A stretch of DNA of 64,000 nt from Wuchereria bancrofti (GCA_005281725.1 SSBO01000001.1:2464399-2528398); one strand, 5' to 3'; shown: positions 49,701 to 63,389, numbered from the stretch's first letter. Notes: generated by a model not told the origin, from the letters alone. Program-made: numbers and translations.

Positions 49701-52700
49701 TTTTAAAAAAATATGTAATCATTTCTAAACAATGATTTATCAAAACCGAAATAAATGGCATAAAAAACAAAGTTTGAAAGGAAAAAAGAACAAATTTAAA
49801 AAAAAAAGAAATATAAAAAAAAGAACAATATGGAAGCAATGAACTGACAGTTATTATTCGAATTTTTCTTAAAAATAAATTTTCGTTTTTATTCTATTCA
49901 TTCGGTAACTTTTCATTCTCTTTCTTACTATACTACTAGTAATTCTTTCAGATTTAAATAAATATCAGTTTCAAAAATTTTCATTTTGACAAAAATTTTA
50001 ACAATTTGTTTGTAACCCCATATAAGAATTTTTAATTTAAATTTTGAATCAAAATTTTTATTTATGCAGAAAAAAACAATGATTATATAAAAATTATCAA
50101 ACATGTTGCTATTTTTAACTTTTGTTTAAAATATAACTTTTGTTTTGTTGTGATCCATTTTTTCAAAAAAAAAAAAATGACAGATTTTATTGTGAATTAA
50201 GGAATTAACGAATGGAATTTTTGGTTGCCAGTACGATTAAATTTTAATCTTTGAGGGAAATTTATTCAATTTTAACTGAAAAGATCTGAAATATAATAAA
50301 ATCTGTCAAGTTGTCCTTTTTCTTATTTTATAATTAATGAACAAAAGCAATAACAGCAATAACAGTAAAAGTAATAATAGTAATACATGGTTTTCAGTTA
50401 AACAGTACGAAAAAAATTTAATGTTATTGCAATTATTTTTGTTCATTCATGAAAGCGACAACAATAATAGGGCAGAATAGAAGAAACAGAGAGAGAGAGA
50501 GAGAGAGAGGGAAGGAACGAGAGAAAAAAGCAAGTTATGTCACTACTACATTTTAAGTTTGTATGAGAAAATGTATTGCAAACATTTTTACTCATCCATT
50601 AAGATTTACGATTACTCCTTCTTCATTTAAATTAATCAAATCGCAGTGAGAAGAAGGCAGAAGAATTGTTTGCAAAGTTATTTTCACGGACAATATTTTG
50701 GGAGAAGGAATCAATTAACTGATTAATTAATGTTCTTATATTATAATTGCAATCATAATCTAATAAATATTTGTGTTTTTATTGCTATTGTTACTACTAT
50801 TACTACTATTACTGCTGCTACCATTACTACTACTACTGCCATAAATAATCAGTGTAGAAGGTAAAAAAAAGTTCATTTCAATTAAATTTATTTTTTGCTG
50901 AATAGTGAAGTAATGCAAAAAAAATCCCGAGAGTTTTCACTTTATTTCATTTTTATGAAAAATTCGTCTGTTGTATTTTATTTCAATTTAATATTACAAT
51001 TTGCTTATCTCCATATTTATCGGTGATAATACAAAATGATCAGTGCAAAAAGTGAGAAAAATTTATTGCAATTTCAACTAGAATAAGAAATTAGCAGCAA
51101 TTAATAATTCAATTCTAATTACTTAATAGAAAGTTAGAAGTAATTAAACTAGTTGTAATGAAATATTGGCAGTAATTAGTATGATTCATAGACACAATGT
51201 TAACTTATAAATGAATAATTAATAAAATTAACTGTCAATAACTACTCAAAAATTTAATGACATTATGAAACAATAAAAAACCAGTAATTTTTGTTAGTTC
51301 AATATTAGATACCAAGACAATAGCGTACAATAGAAGAACGTCATCTTATCAATAGTAATAATTACCTACTTGTTTACAAGAATAACGTTCCATATAAAGT
51401 AAAATCAAAGATTTTCACGTGATGTAGCAATCCATAATATTATATTTTATATAGTTTTTTTTTCTTCAAAGCTATAAATTTAATCCATAATTTCTAATAA
51501 TTTATCAATTTTTTCTTTTTAATCTACAAAATCCTTTGCTTTATCTGCAACAAAAGCAGTTACTTTGACAAAGAAAAATTATTGAGATTTAAAAATTTTT
51601 ATTCCTTCTAAGTTTAATAAGAAATCTTACCAACTTCGATCTCCCTCAATACATATCCGTTAATGATAACAGCACAATATTTTATCTCAGCAACTTAGGA
51701 TTTCCTTGCTTTGATGAATATATGACAATAATCTTATTATTGAAGTATTTACTCATTAGTTGAATAAAAAATATTTGAAAAACGAAAGTCACTTTGAGAT
51801 TTTATTAATTTTTTGAAATGTGTGAAATTTTGATTACCATTACGAATGTTTCAAAACAATGAATTAAATGCATTTCATTGATAGTTTGTCAAATACTGGT
51901 TAAAAAAATTAAGATATTATTGCAACATGCATTCATTGCACTGAATCTTTAATAACATCCAAAAACTCGTGCAAAATACATTAAGAAAAAATTCAGAGAA
52001 TTGATTTCATGATGCTGTCAAAAATAAGACTGATAAGAGATAAGTTTTGAAGTGATAAGAAAACAAGTAGGCAATCATTTTCAAATTCAGGGGCTTGTTG
52101 TGTTGACAAATTGACCATTTAATAAATTTTGTTTAACTTTCGAATGATTTTACTACTCAATTTAAAAAAATCTTTTTCGTCCCAAAACGATTCCATAATT
52201 TTTGAAATAATTTTATCAGCCATATTTTATTTGGCCGATGTATGCTATATTTAATGAAAAAAGCACCTTAATTAATTAATTTTAGCAAACAGCTTAAAAT
52301 AGTTGCAACTTTCTGCGTTAATTCCATTTGATTTTCCCAATTATTTTATCCGCACAAATTTTTTATCACTGCTGTTAGCTTCAATAATATAAATGCGTAT
52401 TCAACGTTGCTAAAATATTAAATTTATCTTTAATGGATTTACAAAATTATCACAAATATTATCAGTGATATTTGCATTATCATTTTCTATTGTTTGGCAA
52501 ATATCAATTATTATCAATGATGGTAGGACAATGCCAAGTCATGATAAATTATAGTCTTAAACTTTTCTGAAAAGATGATAGGATAAAGTTTGTTTCTTAG
52601 GAAATATTCAAATTTATTTCAAATCTACTATTACATTTAATTATAAAATTTTTCTTCAGTTACAAAGTATAATCCATTATTTGTTACAAATTCTTGTTAA

Positions 52701-54198
52701 CGTTTAATTAGTAAAATTAATAAACAATGGAAGTTATTTCTATTTTGTCAATTCAAATTAGAATTTATTTTTCCATCGATTTTAAATCTAATTTGCTGTT
52801 CGAAATGTTAAAGTTTTTTTCTTGTTTATGTTATACTTCAAGTTTTGAAGAAGTATATTACAACTCTGAAATCAAATGTATGCTTTAAAGAAAAATTGCT
52901 TTCATGTTTCCTAACTGATATATATCAATCAGGCTTACAAACCGTCAATAATAAAGCGTTAAATCAATCTTTTATCTGAAATTTCAATAAAATTTATTGA
53001 TACTGATAATGTCTTATTTAACTACGACAAACACTATATGGTTTAATTAATTATGTCATCAGATATTTTCAATGTTAAACTTTTTCACTTAATGAATTGT
53101 TTCATTAGTTAACATTATCAGCAGAAAATGCAAAAAAAAAGAACTTTTCCATACCAAAAAATTTCACTTCCTCTTTAATATTAAGTGATAAAAATTACAT
53201 CGTTCCAAATTTTAAATGCAATTAATTATTAATGCAACTAATACAATTATTTGACATAAATATTAATTATAATACAAGTGCAAATTCTATAATAAAAATT
53301 AATGTTTACTAATTAGTATTAAACAATAATTTTTCTTTGCATTTTACTGATTTGTAACATATTAACTGAAATTTTTTACTGGAACAATAAGGTAAAAAAC
53401 AACGAGAGAGATGTGAAAGGAAGAGAAAGTCCAAAAATTATAAAGTAGAAATTATTGCAAAAGATAAGATTAATATCTTGAGAAAGAAAAGTGCAGAAAA
53501 AGAGAAGTAAAGAGATTTAGTAAAATTCTACCACTTTGACAGAATTTTCTATCATCTATCACTTTTGAGTGAATTCCATTTACATTTCGAAATCGGTTAT
53601 TGCAATTTAATTTGGTGAATTTTTCTCGTTGTCAAGATGATAGAATAAAATTTAAAAGTTGCTTATTGTTGTTACCATAATCACAAGATGCTTTTTATTA
53701 TCTATCACCCTTGTTAATATTAATGATAGAAATTGTTAAGTTATTCATTCTTTTGCACCATCTGATATATCACATGATTATTTATAATTAAGATTAAAAA
53801 TCAAATGAAGTTATTTCTGGTATTCAAGTTCCACTCGTAATAAGAATGATTTTTACAGAAATGACCAATAGCTGATGTATATTTCGCCAACTTATACCGT
53901 TTTAATAAAAAGAAAAACGATTAACAGATAACAAAAAATATATTAAGATCACTGAATAATTATCACAATTTAAAAATTAATTATTTAAAGTTTTAAACAG
54001 CTTAATTAAAGTCGAAAGAATGAAAGATGACATATTAGTTTGAGTCAGTTGGTATTTTCAAATAAAAAAATAAGGAATAAAATAAAAATGACGGACAGCA
54101 ATGACATATAAATGATTACTGTAGATGATATTATAAACAAATCTAACCAAATATGGTATTAAATGCTCATTTGATTTTAAAAATATAATTTATTTTAG
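46715..54198. other. 7.5-kb AT-rich stretch without recognised gene
   Basis: Very AT-rich DNA with long A and T runs. I find no exon that I can support on either strand. A signal-peptide-like frame at 47525-47716 begins with TTG and has no ATG. It presumably contains the missing first exon(s) and promoter of the ion channel at 54.2 kb, or a long first intron. Simple repeats occur at about 50490-50515 (GA)n and 50785-50845 (TAC/ATTACTACT-like). Confidence 0.5.
50488..50512. repeat. (GA)n microsatellite
   Basis: About 11 consecutive GA units followed by GGGAAGGAACGAGAG, a purine-only strand in otherwise AT-rich intergenic DNA. Confidence 0.9.
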
Positions 54199-57100
54199 GA
54201 ATACAATTAATTTGGGACATATAATCAATGCATTGCTCAATGATTATGATATTCATTTACTACCATCTAATGAAGGTGTTAATATTACAATTGAAATGCA
54301 TGTGCAGGTATGATCATAATTTCAATTAAATTTTAAACTTTTAATTTAGTCATTTGTGAGTTAAGTGAGATTTTTATTTTTCTTACCAATGAAAAGGAAG
54401 TTGAAAATCTTTTTCAATAATACTCGGTTATGTTTTTAATCCTTTGTTATATTCCTCTTTCTTCATTACTTTATGTTTATTGCCTTCATTAACTTTTTTT
54501 TTCCACACCTTACTTTTATTTATCATTCTTTATCTTCACTTTGAGTTCATTATTTTTTATTCATGTTTATCAGATTTTACTTTTAATTCAGAAATTATTA
54601 ACTCCCATTCATGTTTTTTATATCTCTATTTGTCACTTCTCATTCAATTCACCAGTTTTTACTTTTTTTGTCATATTTCATCATAATTTATCGCTTTTTC
54701 TTCAAATTTATCACACCTCATTCAAAATTTACTATTTTTTGAACTACAAATGTTTTTTCTTATTTAAATATTTTTGAAATATTTGGACGTCTTCATTAAA
54801 GTTATTTTTTAAGGAAAATGAAAAAGGAACGAAATGAAAAGAAAAGAGTGAGACAAAATTAATTAATCCAACTTTGATCATTAGGAAAAATTATTGAAAA
54901 AGAATGTGGAAGAATATATAATATTGCTTATTTTCAGGGTATTACAGCCATTTCGGAATTAACCGGAGATTTTGAATTGGATTTTATGTATAGCGAAATA
55001 TGGGAAGATCAACGATTAAATTTTAAGCAGTTAAATATTTGTGCAACAAATATTACTTTAAAAGGTGAATTTCGGAAGAGAATTTGGACACCTGAAACTT
55101 GTATTATTAATAGCAGGCATTCATCGATACACACTTCACCATCAGAGAATACTTTCATTATCTTATATGAAAATGGAATAGTATGGAGTAATTTCAGGTT
55201 TGTTTTAAAAACAAAAATAAGTAAATAATTTTAAATTTCATATTATTAATTTTCATTTTATCACCTTTCTGCACGTTAGATGTATACTTGTTAAATGTAA
55301 GTATGACGAAATGAAAAATTGATGAAGTGAAAATTAATAGTATGACATTCAGAAATATTCGTTTATTTTTTTGTTTGAAACCAATTATTTAAGAACAAAT
55401 GACATGGAATAAATTATCAAAGTCATATTTTTATCATTTCATCCTGCAATTTATTTTCCGAATCTGAATATCAAATAATGTAAATTTCTTTTAAAACATT
55501 AAGACAGTATATTACAGATTCTAGAAATATTGAAGTTCGATTTTAAAAGTATTGATTACTGTTACTACAATTTTTTTCTATTTTCAGACTTAAAGTTAGG
55601 GCACCATGCAAAATGGATTTAAGAATGTTTCCGTTTGATTCAATCGTTTGTAAGCTTACTTTTGAAAGCTATTCGTTTAATGCGGACGAAGTACGATTAT
55701 TTTGGCATGAAAAACCATTAACAATGATGGAAATAGTTGAGTTGCCTGATTTCGAATTAATTGGTTGGAGGACGGATCATGAAAGGTTGCAATATCCGAA
55801 TGGCGAATGGGATAGGGCAATGGTAAATTAATTTCGCTCCAATCTATATATCCAACAATACCCTTGCTAATATCTTTTAATGTTAGAAATTTTTGCAAAA
55901 GATTCAAAATTTAATTAATTTAAAGAAACATTTTTTAGTGATTTTTTTCCTGTAAAAATTGTTATTATGTTTGCATGAACCAAAATCAGGTATCCATTTG
56001 TGTTAAAGCATTCAAATTAATAATTTCTATTATTTCAAATAAATGTAACAAAAAAAAAAAAAAATTAATAAACTACTGATTGTGAAAACAAGATCTAATT
56101 TAAATTTTTAATTATTCGATTTAAATTTTTTTTAATTAATTTAAATTTTTTTAATTATTAAAGAAATCTTTCAAATTTAACCTTAATACTGCTAATTAAT
56201 GCATTTAAAAAGCCGAAAATAGAAAATTTCATGAGATAAGTGATAAAAAATCATTCATAGTATATTTATGCATAAAAAATGTGATGAGAAAAAATAATTA
56301 AAGCAGTAAATATTTTAAAAGCTGTTAACTCTCTCAAGAAATACAATCAAATTTGTCAAATAATATCTGAATATTCCTTGGTCGTTATTTGGAGCAACAT
56401 TAGAATTCAAAGTAAAACAATAACTAATTTTACTAAAATTTTAGATTTTATTAAAGAAATTTTTTACAGGTTGAATTTAAATTTGCACGACGATACGGTT
56501 TCTATCTCTTTCAATCATATTTTCCAACATCATTAACTGTTATTAGCTCTTGGGTTGGATTCTTTTTTGACGTACGAGCTGCTTCCGCAAAGTTAGCAAA
56601 TATATTTTTCATTATAAATTATATTCCATAGTATGTGATGTAAAATATTTGAATTTCGCAGTTATTATATCATATTTAAATACCGTATTCACCTCGTACA
56701 GTAACAATTTCATCTACAGTATATATAACCAGATCTTACCAAATAACAGCATCATCACAAATTCGATTTTCCAAATTCAATAAAAAAAATTTTCGTTTTT
56801 TTTTTTAAAGGATAACATTGGGTGTATCATCGCTATTAGCAGTAAGTTTTCAATTTGGTAGTGTATTGCGTCACTTGCCACGTGCTAGTTATATCAAAGT
56901 TAGTTTGTTCTTATCTTTTTCACTTCACTTCCTATGTTTCTTCTTTACGTAATTAATTACCGAAAATGCAATATTCCATCTCTTTTTTATTTCTTTAAAT
57001 ATATTTAAACATTATTCAGCTATTGATTATAAAACATGAAATGGTAATTTTTACAAAAGTTTTCGTTTTTCAAAAAAAGAAAAAGGAAAATTCTCATATC

Positions 57101-59426
57101 AGCCGTATTTCATATAATTATATTTTTGCTAATTCAATACTAACAAAAACAAATAAATTTCTTCGTTTGAAGAAAAAGAAACCGAAATATATTTTATTTT
57201 TGTTTTCCAACATTCATCGCTTTCTAATCTTTGCTTTCTAATTCTGCAAAAAAAAAAAAAAAAACTTTAGACTAATTGAATTTATCCACATGAAATGTTT
57301 ATATATTAAAATTAAACGTTTCAGTGCTTGGATGTATGGGTGATCAGTTCGATTATTTTTATTTTCTGTACTCTCGTTGAATTAGCTATCATTTGCCGAC
57401 TTAATCAGTCAGTATTTATTACATTCTGTTGAAATTTTTATTAAAGAAATTTTAAATTTGAGAATAAATTTAGCAATCAATGAATAATTCTGACAGTATG
57501 GAATAGTTAACTATGAAATCATTATGAATTATTATTCAATTTAATTGAATAATTTTTCTTTGCATTTAAATTACTTCACTAAACTCGATTTCTCTTTTTT
57601 GTTTTGCAGTTATGAACGCGAAAAACAAATTGGAAGCCATGCGGTTAATCAATGGATCAATCAAATAAGGTTCTCAATAACAGATATAATTTCTGGGAAA
57701 TAGCTGATAAATTATAAATTTTGGCAAAATTTATAATCTGCTATTAAAATTCTGTTCCATTCTAAATAAATTAATTAATTAAATAAATAAAATAAATTAA
57801 TAAGTAAAATGGATAAATAAACGAATAAATATGCAAGAAATATTTCATATATATATTAACAACATTCATTTTAACTGGCATCAAATTTAACCTATTGAAG
57901 TTGATTAAATCATTCATTCAAAAATTAGTATTTTTTTGAAGAAAACGAAAAAATCAGAATGGAAATTCGAGTGATAGCAATGTGAAAGTTTTACGGAGAC
58001 AAAACATTTCATCCATAATGAATCTAGAAAAATTGCACAAAGCAGGAAATGCTACAACGGATATCGATATTGCTAGTGATAACAAAGAGGAAACTTCAAA
58101 TGAACATCGTTTTTTTAAATGGGTAACTGTTTCTAATAAAAATTCGAAAATTTATGCATAAGTCGTTGTATAATAGAATATATTAAATTTGCTTCATATT
58201 TCTCCTTCGTTTTTTTTCGGTTTTTTTCATCTTCAGCCAACAATAGATATCAGAAAATTATTGGTTCAACTTCGTGATCGAGATTGGACGATTACTGCTG
58301 TACAGGTATAAATTAATGAGTAATTTTTTTGTTTCTCACAATTAATTTTTTTTTTCTCCAAAGATATTAATATCTTTTTAAACAAAGAAACAACTGTAAA
58401 CATTTCAATAAATTTATTTGATAAATTTAAAGGAAAAGGAAAAACTGTAAATCATTTTAATGAATGAGTTTTAGTAGTGAAAAGAAAATAAATAATGGAG
58501 AAATTAAATCAAAATTTTATTTGACCAAAAATTAACAATGTATTACAAAGAATTTTCTCAAATAAAAATATAACTGACAAATTGAAAAGCAAAAAACTTG
58601 TTTTTGTTTTGCTGCAATATAACTCCACAATCAATTCAGGACATTTGTTGAGAGTTATAGTTGAAAAAAAAGTGTTTTTTTTTTGAAGATCGAAATTTAA
58701 AATTTCAAAACTTAAAAAATAAGTTAAGAGTTTTATTTATTTTCTTTTTTATCGTTGTTAAGAATTGTAAGAATTGTTTCAAATATTCTCGTTATTACAT
58801 CAAAAGTAAATAAGAAGGAATTGATGGAAGACATAAGTATTACTTAGAAATTAAATGAAAATCAGTCCAAAAATCTCAATATTTGAACCAAACAGGGTTT
58901 TGAAATTGGAATCATTTTAATGCTTAAATTTAATTAAGGATTTTGGAATGAAGTGATTAATTCATACTAAAACTTAAAAATGTGCCTTTTTTTTAGGTGG
59001 ACCATTATTCAATGCGATTATTTCCTCTATCATTTCTTTTCTTCAATATAGTGTAAGTTGTCATTTATAAATTGCGACATTCAAATTTTAAAGTACTAAA
59101 TAATTAAATAAGCCTTAGTTGTATACTTGTAATTCAAATGTAGGAGCATTTAAATTTTTTGTGATTCAAAAATTTTGTAAAGACCAAAGAGAAAAACATA
59201 TTTGCATTTGTTTAGAATAACTGCCAAAAAAGAATTTTTTATCAAAATTCTAATTAGTGAAACTAAAATATATAAAAAATATAATATAAATTTCAATTAT
59301 TCTAGAAAAATATAACAGAACGCATTGAATTATCATTAAAATTTATTCCGTTAAAAACAAGTTAAAATACCTTTCTTTTTTAGATATTGGACGGTGTATA
59401 TTTCGAAAATGGATGGAGCCTTTTGA
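54199..59426 (+). CDS. Cys-loop ligand-gated ion channel subunit (5'-partial), biogenic-amine/GABA-type
   Basis: Eleven exons, 54199-54307, 54938-55197, 55588-55822, 56470-56591, 56811-56898, 57325-57407, 57610-57669, 57942-58122, 58237-58305, 58997-59052 and 59384-59426, give 434 codons to the stop. The first visible exon starts in mid-codon, so the signal-peptide exon(s) lie upstream and were not found. Extracellular part: a WTPETC loop, the Cys-loop (Cys, 13 residues with FPFDS, Cys) and a FELIGW/EW block. M1 is [13 protein letters not shown]...; M2 [16 protein letters not shown]3 [18 protein letters not shown]; a long polar M3-M4 loop; M4 ends FNIVYWTVYI. The [16 protein letters not shown] and [13 protein letters not shown] patterns recall worm MOD-1/LGC amine-gated channels; a sharper assignment is not possible by eye. 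The usual Pro before M2 is replaced (see findings). This is a receptor at neuronal or muscle membranes. Confidence 0.9.
57711..57737. repeat. 12-bp inverted repeat with 3-base loop
   Basis: ATTATAAATTTT, loop GGC, then the exact complement, in an intron of the ion channel gene. AT-only arms make this likely to arise by chance in such DNA. Confidence 0.7.
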
Positions 59427-60469
59427 TATGCTAATTTTCGGTTTATTAATTTCAAATCTCATCTATAACTTTCAAGAGATGCTAATTTTCATGTAAAACT
59501 TGCAAGAAGTAAAAAAGAGACGAAAAGAATTGGCAACAACGAGAATTATTTGAATTCATCCGAAAATGAAAATAAGCGAATTATTTTGAAAGAGAAAAAA
59601 TTATATGAAAGAAAAGAAATGAAAGAATTATTGAAAAAAAAACAGTCTTTTGCTTCTGTTTGTTTATTTTTCTTTTTCTTTTTTTGTCGAAAATTTACAA
59701 TTCACTAAAAGAAAACTAAATTACCCCATATGGTATTATCAAATTATTAAAATTTTATTTTCTCACAAAACAATGCTCACCAATTTCATTATTTCAAATG
59801 AACGAATAAAATGTTTGTTTGCCTTTGCATTTGAAATATAAATTAAAGGTGTATTTTAGCAATTTTATTACTTATTATGATTTTACCATATAATTAAATT
59901 AGTTAAATAAAAAAGGAAGAAAAAAGTTTGCTTATTTGAAAATTGCAATTGAGTAATACGAAATAATTATTTGCGGTAAGAATGATAAGAATTAATCAAT
60001 CAATCAGTGGAACAACTTTTGCTTCACAAATCATGCAGATGACTAGTTCCTTATATAACCTGTACTCGTTTCTTCCTTTGTTCGATTAAGTAAATGTCTG
60101 AAAGATTTTCACTAAAACTTGTTCTCGAGAGTTTCTGCAGGCAAAAATACCAAAAATAACTGATGTTTATCGGAGTATCAAATAGCACTTCTCAACCAAT
60201 CTTCAAATCTTTTCTATCATCACTGAATTGCAAATGCCCTTTTACCGAATTACAACTATTAAATAATATAAAGAGCCTTCTTCCGTATGCGGAAGAGATA
60301 TTGTGCACATTCACTTACTATTGATATTAGTTAACGAAATCTATTATTCGTCTTATGCTGATTTCTTTTACCGTCCTTTGTTTTGCTAGCATTCAATTTA
60401 TAAATTTAAATTTTATATTTCATAAGAGCAACAACAACAGCAACAGCAGCTGCGGCAATAATTTTTCAA
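59427..60469. other. Intergenic DNA, nothing recognised
   Basis: 3' flank of the ion channel and 5' flank of the Cys-rich gene. An AATAAA at about 59806 could serve the channel gene. The small frame at 59650-59841 has no support. A CAA/CAG-type triplet run lies at about 60428-60450. Confidence 0.5.
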
Positions 60470-61578
60470 ATGATAGTATCATCATCGTGTAGCAGTGAAA
60501 ATAACATTATCATTTTATCATCTATAATGATAATTGTATTATTGCCGAATATAACATCTCAAGCGGTATTGGTAAAGAACTCTAAAACATTTCAAAGCTG
60601 TAAAGCTACCTGTAGCTCTCACATAACACTTCCTTGGTAAGTTTATTCTTCAATTTTAAGCAACATTTCATTGTTAAGCATCTTTCTAAGAATAACAATT
60701 TATATTAATAATAGCTGATTAGGAATAATTGGTGAATTGAATTATAACATGCATTAACAAGTAATAAGATTGAAGAAATGATTAGCTCAACTCAACTAAT
60801 AAATTAGAAAATAGTGAAGATAAATTTCTTTTTTAAATCTGTTCGGAACATTCTTGATTTTGCTAATTAGAATGATCAAAATGAAGTGTTACCAAAATTT
60901 GAAATTATGACAGAAATTGAAATATTTGTTAATCAATCTATTTTAGACTCCTATCTAATTTCTTCTCTTTCAATTTTGTCTTAACTCATTTATTTCAATT
61001 CAATATTTCATTCATTATTTTATTATTATATTACATAAAATATATAATATGTAATATTTTATATCGTATATCATGTCATATCATACATCATATTATATCA
61101 CATCACACGGTATCGTATCACATTATACCATATTACATATCACGTCGTATCACACCGTATCACATTAGATATCACGCCATTATTTATCACACATGTCGTA
61201 CTGTACCATATATTGTGTATCATAATATATTATAATGGGTCATATCTTCATCAATCATGATATCACATTATGTATCATATATTAGATCATAATAGATCAA
61301 ATATATCATGGCGTATCACTTACATTAAAATGAATTATTAATTAGAATTTGTAGATTTTTTATGGAAAGTAACAATGAATCAGTTTAGTGATTTTGGAAG
61401 TTTGGATCGATGTATCATACAATCATGCCAAAATGCATGTTGGAGGGATGGTAATCGTAACGTACAGTCCTGTTTTTGTCGAGGATCAGCAGAAGGTCCA
61501 ACGTTACGCGCATGTTTCTGTGGTCCATCTAAAATTCGAAAAAATAGCAAACCAAGGAGAAAAATATTTTTTATATAA
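60470..61578 (+). CDS. Small secreted cysteine-rich protein, unknown family
   Basis: Two plus-strand exons, 60470-60636 and 61389-61578, join in frame (TTG|GTAAGT donor, CAGTTTAG acceptor) to 118 aa. The N-terminus has a hydrophobic core (IIILSSIMIIVLLP) that fits a signal peptide with a rather long polar n-region; a second in-frame ATG at codon 20 is a possible start. The mature part has about 12 cysteines: C...C at the end of exon 1, then a PWC junction, C....C...C, then two CFC motifs (SCFC and ACFC), and a very basic tail (KIRKNSKPRRK). Even spacing of cysteines suggests a disulphide-bonded secreted protein. I do not recognise the family and found no ShK, EGF or Kunitz pattern. Confidence 0.65.
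61030..61320. repeat. Degenerate TATCA/ATATCACAT repeat
   Basis: About 290 bp of diverged short units (ATATCATGTC, TATCACATCAC, TATCGTATCACATTA and similar) inside the intron of the Cys-rich gene. An old simple-sequence expansion. Confidence 0.8.
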
Positions 61579-62239
61579 CTACTTCTGCTAGATATATATT
61601 TGTTCACGTAATTATACTAAACTAATTCTTATGTGCCGCATTGTACTTGTTGCCTATTCGGTGCCAATAGACCAATTTTTAAATTTGCGATTTGAACTGT
61701 TTTTTCAAAATCTATCTCGCTTTCAAAGATTAGGAGGTACCTCGTCCCTCACTCACCTTATCGTACTAGAATAATCATGTATATTTCTTATAAAGCTAAA
61801 TTAGATTTGCTCCTTTTTTCCAACTACAGTCTTATTTCCTTGCTATCCTACTGGAAATCTTAAATTTTTAGATTTGACGTCCAATTGTGTCATCCAACCC
61901 CACTTTCAAAGCAAGGATAAAAATATTCTAATCTTTCATTATTTGATTTGAATTTAGCTCACATAATTTATTATGTGCAATGATTCTTGTAGGTTGTCAT
62001 CTACTGTATTCTTATAAATTTCTAGAGTTTTAGACATTTTTTCGCATTTTAGATCAATCAATGCTTTGAAAATCACTGGTTGGGTTTTTTTTTTTTTAAA
62101 TAAGAGTCAACAAAATCTTCATATCAGTAATATAAATCAATAAATTTATTCATAGTTATGATACCAATAAATTTATCAATAGTTATTATACAAACTGCAG
62201 TATAGATAAATCATTCACCCGGCACCAAACCATCAAATG
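61579..62239. other. Convergent intergenic spacer
   Basis: 660 bp between the stop of the Cys-rich gene (plus) and the stop of the TACO1-like gene (minus). Nothing coding is seen; both 3' UTRs should lie here. Confidence 0.55.
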
Positions 62240-63389
62240 TCATTGTGTTGGAACTTTTAACTTGACAGGCCTTATCGGTACAGAATTTGGCTTTATATTG
62301 GCGTAAACTTGAGTGATACTTTCATTTTCCCGTAGCATTTGATAAAACTGAATGATCTAAAAAATGAAAACAAAATTCATATTTCATGCGTCAGAAATAA
62401 GTTTTGGAGAACAAATAAAACAACAGCTGAAACTAAGCAAAAATAGCCATACCTTTTCTGTTTCATGTTTGTCTATTTCAACCGGATTGATTGCACGTAA
62501 TTCCAAAGCAGAACATTTAACACTAAAGCCTTTTTTTTCAACAATAGCCAATAACTGAGCAAATTTATTCCTTACGCAAACTAATTCATAAAATGTTGCT
62601 CCATCCTCTTCAAATTTATTGACATCATCGCAATCCAATTCTATACAGATTTCTTCTATCTAAATAATAAAATTTTGCTTGCTTACAAGAATTCTGCAAG
62701 TAAATAAAAATAAAAACTTCTTTGTTTATGTTTTAGAATTCACATTACAATATACTGAAATTGTACAATAAGGATTTGAATTACAGACTGACTATAAAAA
62801 ACTATAAATGAAGTTGATAGAATCCTGAAGAGCAATAAATAACACTTTCGATATTCAATCTAACAAGTTTATAAATAAAAAATCGTACATCGTCAAATAT
62901 ACGAAGTGGAAGTGTTAATAACCTCATCTAATGATAATGTTTTATTGGCCTTAATAGCACTAACGATAATAACACCTTTGTCCTCAAAAGTTCTGCTATA
63001 ATCGTTCTTCGACAATTGAAATCCATCGCCAATCTGAAATCCAGATCCATAAAATTAGAAAACCAAAATTTAAGATTTTAAACACTTGCACAGAAAAATT
63101 TATACAAAAAAGAAAAAAATATACAAATTTACACAGAAAAAATCCATGCAATTTATACAGATAAAGCTTTTATAAGATGTTGTTACAAACAGATGTTCAC
63201 TTTACACACAGATGTTCACTTTACTAAGGAAAAAAAAAAATTCTGAAATATCTTGTTTTTGAATACCTTATATACAGATGTTGTAAGAAACTCTAGCAGT
63301 TTTTTTTGTGATAAGCCTTCCGATTCGATGATAAAAACTGATCCAGAAGGTCCAAGTAAAGTAATTTTCGCTGTTTTTACTGGCTGGAG
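62240..63389 (-). CDS. YebC/TACO1-family translational activator, C-terminal part
   Basis: Four minus-strand exons, 63389-63267, 63033-62923, 62659-62453 and 62356-62240, all joining in phase 0, code 185 aa to the stop. The pattern fits domains 2 and 3 of YebC/TACO1 proteins: a GPSGSVFIIESEG strand, then a KNDYSRTFEDKGVI block (compare the family's F..KG.I), a DDVNKFEEDGATFYELVC segment and the final helix MLRENESITQVYANI, like the VYHN end of the family. TACO1 is the mitochondrial activator of COX1 translation; bacterial YebC acts on the ribosome at polyproline motifs. The N-terminal AGHSKW.N domain is missing; its exons lie to the right of 63.4 kb or beyond the window. Identification is good at family level. 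Confidence 0.85.

Noticed and set aside
49492..49839. 115-codon Phe/Leu/Lys-rich minus-strand frame
   Set aside because: Composition follows poly-A/T runs; no start context, splice sites or motif.
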